Shown in pieces: positions 53,864 to 61,063 of a DNA stretch of 64,000 nt (positions are counted from its first letter, which is position 1; every line of letters starts with the position of its first letter). A model generated the notes under the pieces. It was not told where the DNA came from and did not search any database. It worked only from the letters and a program-made list of their open reading frames with translations. The position numbers were made by a program, and so were the translations under genes. Source of the DNA: Eubacteriaceae bacterium (GTDB lineage Bacteria; Bacillota; Clostridia; Eubacteriales; Anaerofustaceae); NCBI GenBank assembly GCA_017531485.1, contig JAFXKY010000001.1, positions 27,960 through 91,959 on the forward strand. Reading direction: 5' to 3'.

Positions 53864-56227
53864 TTATTCGCTTATATCTTCGTTTCCGCTGTTTTCACTT
53901 CCGCCTTCGTCCGGCTTCACCTCCGGTTCAGGAGTAGGTTCGGGTTTTGGCTCCGGTTCCGGAGTTGGTTCGGGTTCCGGATCAGGCTCGGGTTCGGGCG
54001 TCGGTTCCGGATCAGGTTCAGACACCTCAGGTTCCTTCTTCGGAATCGCTTCCCTCTTCGTTTCGCCGCATGAACAAGTGTATTCAATATACCCTTCCGC
54101 TTCTGTGGTTGAATCCACTCTTGAAGTCTCCTTGAAATCGTGTTCGTGCGGTTTTTCACCCGTCATGGGAAGAATATCCCTCTTTGTTTCTCCGCATCCG
54201 CAAGTGTATTCGATATATCCGTCTTCCGTTTCCGTTGCTTCTACCTTTGATGTTTCCACGAAGTTATGTTCATGGGGCGCTTCACCTGTCATAGGGAGGA
54301 CATCCCTCTTTGTTTCTCCGCACTCGCAGGAGTAGTCGATGTATCCGTCCTCCGTTTCCGTTGCTTCTACCCTTGACGTTTCCACGAAATTGTGTTCATG
54401 GGGTATTCCTCCGACAGGAATGACATCTCTCTTCGTTTCGCCGCATTCGCAGGCATAATCGATATACCCTTCTTCCGTTTCTGTCGCTTCCACTCTTGAT
54501 GTTTCCACGAAATTGTGTTCATGTTCGGAGATAATGGGAATAACTTCCTGTTTCGTTTCTCCGCAGACCTTGCAGGCGTATTCAATAAGCCCTTCCGTTT
54601 CTTCCGTCGCTTCGATCCTGCTTACCTCTTCGTATTTATGAGAGAATGATGTGTATCCTCCGTTGATCCACATTCCGCAGTAATTTTCAAGCTTGCCGTA
54701 ACTGCCGCCTGTTGAGGTATATCCGCCGACGTCTTTACCCCACGCAAGAGTAAATCTCATGATGAGTGTGTCGCCGTCGTTGAGATAATATTCGCTCAAT
54801 CCTTTTCCCGGGAAGAGCGTTCCGTTAATTGAGTAAAGCCAGCCGGAACCCATAGTGAAATCAAATTCCCCAAGACTGTCACCGCTGCAAGGTTCAGAGA
54901 ACGCGATCTCGTCAAGGATCAGCTTTTCTCTGAGCTTTTCAGGGATCTTTGCCCCGTAGAACGTTCCTGCCCTGACAAGACTTCTGACATAAAATCCTCT
55001 TTCCACCGTTCCCGAATAGCGGCAGTCGTAACCATATTCGTCAAGCATAGCAAGGAGTGTTGCCGCCGCAGGCTGTCCCTGAACGATGTCAAAACGGTCT
55101 GAGTCAATGATTCCGAGTCCGACTGTTGTGGCGTCGATGACGATCTTTGCCTTGCCGATGACGGCGCCTTCGTCTTCCGCATAATACTCAACGTTGTATT
55201 TCACAAACCTTGAGTTCCCTTCATCATCCCACGCAAGAACGCTTATCGTGTGATATCCTACGTCCCCGACGTTAGGTCTGTCAAAATGAAGAACATACTC
55301 AAACACGCTGCTGCCCGTAGGATTCTTGACTACCTTTCCGTCCATCTTGACCTGAATATGATTGGAGAAGATTACTCCGCCGTTGTAATTCGTGGCTTTT
55401 ACATGGAATGTAAAGTCCTGAGTCTTTATGTATCCCTGCCAGTCGTCAAGATTGGTTTCGATGTCGGGAGGATTCTGTCCGATAACAGGATTATTTTCAT
55501 CTGCTTTTGTAGCTGAATAAGTTATGACAAAACGTGAATATGTTCTTTCTCCTTCGGAGTTCGTGAAATATACTGTGATATAGTTCACACCCATCTTCAA
55601 TACGACTCTGTAATCATCGCCAACACCCGTCACTTTCGCTCCGTTGCCTTCTTCAGATTCGTGACGATAATTTACCGTTATTTTCGCATTGTGCTTTCTG
55701 TTTGAATAATAAGCGTAGAATTCGAGAGTGTCGTTCGTAAGCTCGTCAAATGTGATGATCCTGCTCGAAAGATCCGTGACAAGCCCTTCTCCGTCACCGT
55801 CACCTTCGCCGCCGGTGTTACCGCCTTGGCCCGTATTGTTGCCGGTTCCTTCGTTTTCACCGCCGTCACCTTCATCCGAAGGCATTTCTTCCTCACCTTC
55901 TCCGTTATCAGGCTCTTTTTCACCGTCTTCAGGCTCCTCCTGCTTATCGTCAGGCTCATCCAACGGTTCATCCTCATTCTCTTCAGGCGGAACGAAGTTC
56001 TCAATATCTTCGATATCATCCTCCGTCTGCGAGTTGTCGTTGAGTATAAGTCCGTCACTGCTTGCAATCCCCGAAAGATCCTCAACGTTCAGTATGCTGA
56101 TCGTGTCCTTGATCGGGCTGTCAGGTTCACGTTTGGAGCCACTTGTGTATACCCAAAACGAGCCCAGTATCGTAAACAAGACTAAAACAAGCCCCGTCAC
56201 CCTGGTGATTTTGTCGAATTTATGCAT
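53864..56227 (-). CDS. Membrane-anchored DUF4430 (transcobalamin C-domain-like) surface protein with C..CG repeats
   Basis: About 787 residues from the ATG at 56227, directly after GGAGGAAAAA; an upstream in-frame ATG (56314) lacks a site. An N-terminal membrane helix (about 13-30) is followed by a long acidic Pro/Glu/Gly linker and Ig-like beta domains. A DUF4430 domain lies about 370-520 (GSGWLYSINGTLFPGKG, YYLNDGDTLIMRF). Five roughly 40-residue repeats with HEHNFVETSRVEATE, a Tyr-x-Cys-x-CGETK knuckle and DVLPMTG follow, then a Pro-Glu-rich tail. First gene of the operon behind the cobalamin riboswitch. The DUF4430 fold is that of the C-terminal, B12-capping domain of transcobalamins. Confidence 0.87.
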   Translation of the reverse strand: MHKFDKITRVTGLVLVLFTILGSFWVYTSGSKREPDSPIKDTISILNVEDLSGIASSDGLILNDNSQTEDDIEDIENFVPPEENEDEPLDEPDDKQEEPEDGEKEPDNGEGEEEMPSDEGDGGENEGTGNNTGQGGNTGGEGDGDGEGLVTDLSSRIITFDELTNDTLEFYAYYSNRKHNAKITVNYRHESEEGNGAKVTGVGDDYRVVLKMGVNYITVYFTNSEGERTYSRFVITYSATKADENNPVIGQNPPDIETNLDDWQGYIKTQDFTFHVKATNYNGGVIFSNHIQVKMDGKVVKNPTGSSVFEYVLHFDRPNVGDVGYHTISVLAWDDEGNSRFVKYNVEYYAEDEGAVIGKAKIVIDATTVGLGIIDSDRFDIVQGQPAAATLLAMLDEYGYDCRYSGTVERGFYVRSLVRAGTFYGAKIPEKLREKLILDEIAFSEPCSGDSLGEFDFTMGSGWLYSINGTLFPGKGLSEYYLNDGDTLIMRFTLAWGKDVGGYTSTGGSYGKLENYCGMWINGGYTSFSHKYEEVSRIEATEETEGLIEYACKVCGETKQEVIPIISEHEHNFVETSRVEATETEEGYIDYACECGETKRDVIPVGGIPHEHNFVETSRVEATETEDGYIDYSCECGETKRDVLPMTGEAPHEHNFVETSKVEATETEDGYIEYTCGCGETKRDILPMTGEKPHEHDFKETSRVDSTTEAEGYIEYTCSCGETKREAIPKKEPEVSEPDPEPTPEPEPDPEPEPTPEPEPKPEPTPEPEVKPDEGGSENSGNEDISE

Positions 56228-56277
56228 TTTTTCCTCCGAAAAGTTTTTTACAGAATATTCAGAATAAATAAGGTCGT

Positions 56278-56305
56278 AATAAAACCCGACACCAAAAGCG
56301 CCGGG
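56278..56305 (-). terminator. Second terminator in the surface-operon leader
   Basis: On the minus strand CCCGGCGC-TTTT-GGTGTCGGG followed by UUUUAUU, only about 50 bases before the Shine-Dalgarno of the DUF4430 gene, so it may regulate readthrough. Confidence 0.65.
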
Positions 56306-56338
56306 ATCAAACAAGAATATTTTTTAAAAGTCGTAAGC

Positions 56339-56367
56339 TTTACAAATGTAAAATAAACTGCTATAAT
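56339..56367 (+). promoter_or_regulatory. Promoter of a plus-strand small RNA, with overlapping palindrome
   Basis: TTTACA (56339-56344), exactly 17 nt, TATAAT (56362-56367). The -35 lies inside an inverted repeat TTTACA-AA-TGTAAA (56339-56352), a possible operator. Confidence 0.65.
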
Positions 56368-56373
56368 GATATC

Positions 56374-56452
56374 GCACGGCGTTTTGCTGTGAATTGGGTC
56401 GCACCTTGCGGAGAACTTTGGCGAGCATATCCGCAAAGGTGCATTTTATTTT
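56374..56452 (+). ncRNA. Candidate small RNA antisense to the surface-operon leader
   Basis: From the promoter at 56339 a transcript of about 80 nt would start near 56374, form a CGGC/GCTG hairpin, and end at a strong terminator: GCACCTTGCGGA pairs with TCCGCAAAGGTGC (one bulge, 56401-56442) followed by ATTTTATTTT. No plus-strand gene follows. The RNA is complementary to the leader between the riboswitch terminator and the DUF4430 gene. No known family recognised. Confidence 0.5.
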
Positions 56453-56480
56453 CAAAGCATTTCTGCAATGAAGCGATTTA

Positions 56481-56518
56481 ATAAAAAACCGCCAAAACAA
56501 TATATGTTTCGACGGTTA
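56481..56518 (-). terminator. Expression-platform terminator of the cobalamin riboswitch
   Basis: On the minus strand AACCGTCGAAACA pairs with TGTTTTGGCGGTT (13 bp with G-U pairs) and is followed by six U, about 20 nt beyond the aptamer. Confidence 0.85.
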
Positions 56519-56538
56519 TTTACAAACATAATTAAAAC

Positions 56539-56727
56539 CTCAGCCCTTTAAGTATTCCGACTCAACTTCCCTGCTTGGCTCGTCTTCCCGGTGGTCTGAC
56601 CAGTGACATAATGAGCCTCGCTCCGCTATACGGCATCCGTGCTATGCGTGCTTGGTTTCCCTGCACATTCCATAAAGGTGAATATATATATTTTACCGCC
56701 CAGAGCTGCACATAGCTTTGAGCTAAG
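56539..56727 (-). promoter_or_regulatory. Adenosylcobalamin-type (cobalamin) riboswitch
   Basis: On the minus strand the RNA has GGGAAACCAAGC, then GTCACTGGTCAGACCACCGG followed by GAAGAC. The outer GUC/GAC pair replaces the usual GCC/GGC by covariation. It ends in a B12-box-like GAGTCGGAATACTTAAAGG (consensus AGYCAGRAGACCTGCC). CCUUUA at 56678-56673 pairs with UAAAGG at the 3' end (P1), and a further closing stem CUUAGCUC/GGGCUGAG encloses the whole. With a consensus promoter before and a terminator after, this is a complete OFF-type regulatory leader for the operon starting at 56227. Confidence 0.82.
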
Positions 56728-56730
56728 AGT

Positions 56731-56759
56731 ATTATATCATTACAAATAATTACTGTCAA
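56731..56759 (-). promoter_or_regulatory. Consensus sigma-70 promoter of the riboswitch-controlled operon
   Basis: On the minus strand TTGACA (56759-56754), 17 nt, TATAAT (56736-56731): both hexamers perfect. Confidence 0.9.
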
Positions 56760-56800
56760 CATGCAAAATTTATTTCTCACATATAAATATAAATTCTTCG

Positions 56801-57799
56801 TCAATGTGAATATCCGTTTGTACCCCTCAGATCAACGATCGTATGCGGGCAGTATTTCTTTACCTCTTCGAGATTCTCTTCGGAATATACAATACAGGGA
56901 AGCTCCTTATACTTAAATCCGAAGTCAAGCGGCCAGCGCTGACTTATTGCTTTTTTCTTAACGCCTTTTTTTACAAAGCATATCAAAATGTCCAGTACTA
57001 TTCCACCTTTCGGAGGATACTGATAACAGATGCATACCTGTTGAAATTCGTCCCATCGATATGCAGTTTGTCTGTGGAAAGGAAATTTCACGTATACATA
57101 ATTCTCATCAAATACGACCTGACAATTTTTCGTCATGAACAGACCGAACAAGCTGCGAAATTGAATTCCGAGAAATACCATAAAACCGATCACCTGTATT
57201 TTCATAATTATATGCCACTGCCAGACCTTCTCTTTGATGAGAAAAAATATTATAAACGGCAAGCATACAATACCTAATACAAACGATATGTCATCAGAAA
57301 CACGTACAGTTTTTTTCCTGCCGGTTCCTCTTTTGTGTTCGATCTCTGTCCTTCTCTTTTTATCTATAACACTCTCAACAAAATTCAGAGTGTAATTCGC
57401 TGAAAGATATGCGTACAATTCCTTCGGCGAATCATCTAAAAAAGTATACTTCTCAAATTCCTTATCGGTTCTGTGCTTTATGTAAGCGATCTTAGGAGCA
57501 GGATTTTTGTCATACTTTCCACCATAACTTACCCCGATCTCGATGATGTCTTCAAACTTTATCATCTTTTTAAAAACAAGTTTTATTCCTTCATCTGTAA
57601 CGACGTAATGCAGACAGGCTCCTGCAAAAGGTAAAAACGAAATAAGAGCAAGCACAATAACGATCCTCGGATCTCGAAACGCTTCCTTAAATGAAGCATA
57701 TTCGGTTCCGGCGATACAGTAAATAAACAACGCAGAGATTATTCCCTCAACGATCAGGACAATCGAAGTGCCTTTGCTCATAAGAATTCTCTTTTTCAT
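56801..57799 (-). CDS. Four-TM membrane protein with PH-like domains and KKYCP-DLRG tail
   Basis: About 332 residues from the ATG at 57799 (AGGAG upstream; a GTG at 57805 is less likely). Two hydrophobic pairs (about residues 12-65 and 170-215) alternate with beta-rich PH-like segments (YEDII-type FEDIIEIGVSYG near 82; YRWDEFQQVCICY near 255). The C terminus is VKKYCPHTIVDLRGTNG. It is a close paralogue of the next gene upstream (57826-58839), and its C-terminal half matches the protein at 11060-11614. No function is known; it may sense or bind lipid at the membrane. Confidence 0.8.
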   Translation of the reverse strand: MKKRILMSKGTSIVLIVEGIISALFIYCIAGTEYASFKEAFRDPRIVIVLALISFLPFAGACLHYVVTDEGIKLVFKKMIKFEDIIEIGVSYGGKYDKNPAPKIAYIKHRTDKEFEKYTFLDDSPKELYAYLSANYTLNFVESVIDKKRRTEIEHKRGTGRKKTVRVSDDISFVLGIVCLPFIIFFLIKEKVWQWHIIMKIQVIGFMVFLGIQFRSLFGLFMTKNCQVVFDENYVYVKFPFHRQTAYRWDEFQQVCICYQYPPKGGIVLDILICFVKKGVKKKAISQRWPLDFGFKYKELPCIVYSEENLEEVKKYCPHTIVDLRGTNGYSH

Positions 57800-57825
57800 A
57801 TCCACTCCTGTAAATCATAATCCCT

Positions 57826-58839
57826 TTAATGATAATAAGTCCCCTTGCCCCTCAGGTCAACGATATCATACGGACAATATTTTTTAACTTCCGCAAGTGC
57901 ATCTTCGGAATATTGCATATACGGGATCTTTCTATAATTGAACCCGTCCTCCACAGGCCAACGCTGATGAATTCGCGTCTTGTTTACGCCTTTCTTCACA
58001 AAGCATATCACTATTCTTTTGGGAGCATCGCGCTTTCCTTCATTATAATAACAAATACATATTTCCTGAAAAACACCCCAGTTATATCTTATCTCTTTAT
58101 GTAACGGAAATTTTACGATGACATGATCCCCTTCGAATCTGAATTTCGCATTATATGCGAAGAACGAACCGAGAAATCCACTGAAAATAGTCGAAAAGGC
58201 GATTAAATGCCCTGTCACTAATACAAATTCAACGATGCTGTGACGCCACAATTTTACGGAAATAATATAAAACGCTATAAAACCGGATATTGATCCAAGA
58301 ATTATGATCAAAATACAGTATATGAAGTTATTGACATAAAACGCAGTCCTTCCGGGTTGGCGAAGTTCGTTCTTTCTCCTTGCATCGAGAGTATCTTCAA
58401 CCATGTTAATTTCACCATTTTTGATAAGATATGCACATAAGTTCTTCGACGGCGAGGACATAAAAGAATATCTTTCTTCTCCGCTATGGTCAATATGTCT
58501 TATGTACGAAACTGCTGATATATCTTTTCCTCTTTTGTTTTCTCCATATTTCACACCGATCTCGATAATGTCTTCATATCGCATCCTGCTGACAGGAAAA
58601 AACAATATGTACGTCTTTATCTCATCATCTGTGAGAACAAAGTAATTCACAGCGAATACAAACGGAATCATACACATTATTATCCCTGCGATTACGACGG
58701 GATCAGTTAACGCGTCATGAAAGCTTTCATATTCATTTGTTCCCAGACCGTACATAAATGCTGCAAATATTATTCCTATTATGATCATTGATACGGTTAT
58801 AGTACCGTCGACAAGTATATATGTTTTGTTTTTCCTCAT
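57826..58839 (-). CDS. Four-TM membrane protein with PH-like domains, paralogue of the downstream gene
   Basis: About 337 residues from the ATG at 58839 (GGTGA upstream). Same layout as its neighbour: two hydrophobic pairs (about 10-62 and 165-215), a first PH-like segment with MRYEDIIEIGVKYGEN near 85 and a second with NWGVFQEICICYYNEG near 255, ending VKKYCPYDIVDLRG. The 26-base gap to the next gene suggests a duplicated pair in one transcript. The family is unrecognised. Confidence 0.8.
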   Translation of the reverse strand: MRKNKTYILVDGTITVSMIIIGIIFAAFMYGLGTNEYESFHDALTDPVVIAGIIMCMIPFVFAVNYFVLTDDEIKTYILFFPVSRMRYEDIIEIGVKYGENKRGKDISAVSYIRHIDHSGEERYSFMSSPSKNLCAYLIKNGEINMVEDTLDARRKNELRQPGRTAFYVNNFIYCILIIILGSISGFIAFYIISVKLWRHSIVEFVLVTGHLIAFSTIFSGFLGSFFAYNAKFRFEGDHVIVKFPLHKEIRYNWGVFQEICICYYNEGKRDAPKRIVICFVKKGVNKTRIHQRWPVEDGFNYRKIPYMQYSEDALAEVKKYCPYDIVDLRGKGTYYH

Positions 58840-58936
58840 AAATATCACCGTGTTTATAATACAATATTCCATAGTCGAAAACAATACACAATACGTTTAT
58901 TTTGGCTTGATATCGTCAATAATGTTACACAAATAC

Positions 58937-58965
58937 TTGACTAAATGTGTAAAATATGGTATTCT
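58937..58965 (+). promoter_or_regulatory. Promoter of the DegV-family gene
   Basis: TTGACT (58937-58942), 17 nt, TATTCT (58960-58965). A leader hairpin CAGGAGTT/AACTCCTG at 58976-58998 follows and hides an AGGAG-like motif. Confidence 0.7.
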
Positions 58966-59047
58966 GTCAGCCATACAGGAGTTTTGTCAGAACTCCTGAG
59001 CAGATTTGTCATATCTATTAAATAGAAAGGAAATATATCAACATCAT

Positions 59048-59899
59048 ATGAATAAAATCATTCTTGTTGCGGAAACAGGCTCCGACATCACCCCCCAACT
59101 TGCCGAAGAGCACGTAATTTATCTCGTTCCGATGCATGTTTCCATGAATAACACAACTCTCGACGATGGAAAATTCCCGCCTGAAGACGTATGCGCTTAT
59201 TACGACAAAACAGGTCAGGTGCCCAAAACAAGTGCGAGTTCTCCCGGGGATTTCAAGGTCACATTTGAAGAGATCCATGAAAAATATCCGGACGCACATA
59301 TTTTCCACCTTGCTTATTCAGCAGTAACCACCGCATCATATCAAAGTGCTGTCATTGCAGCTGAGAACATGGACTTCGTCACAAGCTTTGACACCAAACA
59401 TGTATCCGTCGGACAAGCATGTGTGGTCCTCGAAGTTGCAAAAGTTATCAAAGAAAAACCGGATATAACCATTGACGAGCTCGTAAAAGAAGCAGAGAAG
59501 ATCAGAGATAAGGTAAAAATGTGCTTCATCCCCGACAATCTTGACTATCTCCGCGCAGGCGGACGTGTAAGCAATGCTGTTGCAATTGCCGGAAACCTCC
59601 TCCACCTTCATCCTTGCATCGAGATACTTGACGGCAAACTCCTTGCAAAGAAAAAGTATCGCGGAGCAATGAAGAAGATCGTTCCGAAACTGATCGAAGA
59701 ATACGCTCAGAATAACAACCTTTCAAAAGATCACATCTACTTCATCAACACGCCCTATCTCAGCAAAGATCTCTGCAGACTCGCTGAAGAAACGGCTGTA
59801 AAACTCGGCTTCAGATCATTCAGCTGGATGAAAACAGGCTGCGTTATCACATGCCACGGCGGTCCCGGAGCATTTGGGGTAGTCGGAATGAGTGAATAG
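59048..59899 (+). CDS. DegV-family fatty-acid-binding protein
   Basis: About 283 residues from MNKIILVAETGSD. Two-domain DegV fold: ETGSDITPQLAEEH at the start, TSASSPGDF near residue 62 (fatty-acid carboxylate contact), HLAYSAVTTASYQSA near 83, DNLDYLRAGGRVSNA near 164 and the C-terminal CVITCHGGPGAFGVVG. DegV/FakB proteins present fatty acids to a FakA kinase; no fakA is present here. AAAGG lies rather far upstream (about 17 bases) of this ATG, so the start is somewhat uncertain. Confidence 0.9.
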   Translation: MNKIILVAETGSDITPQLAEEHVIYLVPMHVSMNNTTLDDGKFPPEDVCAYYDKTGQVPKTSASSPGDFKVTFEEIHEKYPDAHIFHLAYSAVTTASYQSAVIAAENMDFVTSFDTKHVSVGQACVVLEVAKVIKEKPDITIDELVKEAEKIRDKVKMCFIPDNLDYLRAGGRVSNAVAIAGNLLHLHPCIEILDGKLLAKKKYRGAMKKIVPKLIEEYAQNNNLSKDHIYFINTPYLSKDLCRLAEETAVKLGFRSFSWMKTGCVITCHGGPGAFGVVGMSE

Positions 59900-59912
59900 C
59901 AAATAGAAAGTA

Positions 59913-59937
59913 AATAAGGCATCATGCCTTATTTTTA
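59913..59937 (+). terminator. Terminator of the DegV gene
   Basis: ATAAGGCA-TCA-TGCCTTAT followed by five U. Confidence 0.88.
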
Positions 59938-59943
59938 TGGAAA

Positions 59944-59973
59944 TAAAAAAGACACCTGTTAAGGTGTCTTTTA
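59944..59973 (-). terminator. Terminator of the cohesin gene
   Basis: AAAAGACACC/GGTGTCTTTT stem with U-run on the minus strand, just after the cohesin stop. Confidence 0.85.
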
Positions 59974-59998
59974 AGTATTTAAGGTTATTTTACGTCAA

Positions 59999-60958
59999 TT
60001 AAGCGTTTTTTCTAGCCTTGTTAACTTTAGCGATAGCTACTACGAATGTTGCAGCCATAGCGAGGAAGAGAACTGCCATCATTGTGTCGCCTGTTTCCGG
60101 GTTGTATTCTCTTGATTCTGTAGCACCACAAACTTCACATGTTCTTGTTTCTGTTGTGCCTTCTTCATCGAGAACCCATTCTCCCCATGTGTGGTCAGCG
60201 AGTTCGAGAGCTGTTGTTTTTTCTTCGCCACAAACTGAGCATTTTTCGATTACGTAACCTGCATCTTTACATGTAGATTCAACTTTTTCTTTTACTTCCC
60301 ACTTGTGACCAAGAGCTGCGATTTCTTCGCCGCCTTTTGTAGCTCCACAGATTGAGCATGTGTAAACTGCTTCTTTACCAGCTTCATCACATGTCGGTTC
60401 TACTTTAGCTGCTGTTTCTTTCCAGTCATGTGCGCACGGAACGTCGATTGTAACTGTAGCTTTTGTGTTGATCTGCGGTGTGTGATCTACTGAATCTGAA
60501 CCGTTCATTTCGTAGCAGATGAAATCTTCTACAACGATTTCTGTTGTGCCACCTTTAGCTGTGTCAAGAACTTTGAGTTCAGCTGTGAGAGCGAAACCTT
60601 TAGAAAGGTCGATTGAGTTTTCGCCACCGAAGTTTACATATGTGCTTGTAACTTCACCAGCTGCCTGGCATTCTTCTAATGACGGCCATGTGCCCATTGT
60701 TGTCGGATCAGGTACTCCCGGCATAGAAACGCAGTCATATTTAACTACTTCGAATACTGTGTTGTCAAATTTAACGCCTGTCTGTACGCCAGCGAGTTTT
60801 GTGTTGATTGCAGGAATTGTAAGTGTAACAACTACTGTGTCACCGATTTCTGCTGTTGTCTTGTCAACAGAAACACCTGCTTCAGCTGCTGATACTGATG
60901 CGAAAGAAGCAACGAGAAGCATAGCAGCTAAAAGAACTGATAATACGCGTTTTTTCAT
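59999..60958 (-). CDS. Cell-surface cohesin-domain protein with sortase-like NPETGD tail
   Basis: 319 residues. A signal peptide (about 1-25, ending VSA) is followed by a cohesin-like domain (about 27-180): VSVDKTTAEIGDTVVVTLTI, LAGVQTGVKFDNTVFEVVKY and the FALTAELKVLDTAKGGTTEI strand pair. Three HDW/HKW..C..CG repeats follow (CSICGATKGG, CSVCGEEKT, CEVCGATES). The tail is YNPETGDTMMAV, a hydrophobic helix and NKARKN, the pattern of a sortase substrate. It would hold dockerin-bearing proteins on the cell wall. AAGGAG precedes the ATG. The dockerin gene at 61064 lies directly upstream in the same direction. Confidence 0.85.
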   Translation of the reverse strand: MKKRVLSVLLAAMLLVASFASVSAAEAGVSVDKTTAEIGDTVVVTLTIPAINTKLAGVQTGVKFDNTVFEVVKYDCVSMPGVPDPTTMGTWPSLEECQAAGEVTSTYVNFGGENSIDLSKGFALTAELKVLDTAKGGTTEIVVEDFICYEMNGSDSVDHTPQINTKATVTIDVPCAHDWKETAAKVEPTCDEAGKEAVYTCSICGATKGGEEIAALGHKWEVKEKVESTCKDAGYVIEKCSVCGEEKTTALELADHTWGEWVLDEEGTTETRTCEVCGATESREYNPETGDTMMAVLFLAMAATFVVAIAKVNKARKNA

Positions 60959-61063
60959 TTAAAAAACTCCTTGATGATTTTTATTTTTTAACCGCAGTGA
61001 CCTCCGGGATGCCGGAAATCACCGCATAGTTAAATCATTGTTGTTATTCTACCACTTTACTGA

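Noticed and set aside
53864..54560. CRISPR-like or tandem DNA repeat array
   Set aside because: The regular repeats of about 120 bp are in-frame protein repeats of the DUF4430 protein, without spacers.
55728..56267. Open plus-strand frame, very Ser/Pro-rich
   Set aside because: Complement of the acidic Pro/Glu/Gly linker of the DUF4430 protein; no start signal.
56539..56727. 6S RNA or SRP RNA as alternatives for the structured RNA
   Set aside because: The strong promoter and closing stem fit several RNAs, but the SRP GGAAG-loop and GCAGCC motifs are absent, whereas the CACTG...GGGAAGAC hairpin with covarying ends and the B12-box-like 3' end match the cobalamin class.
56562..56804. Open minus-strand frame of 80 codons
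   Set aside because: Coincides with the cobalamin riboswitch and its promoter, which explain the sequence better than a protein.
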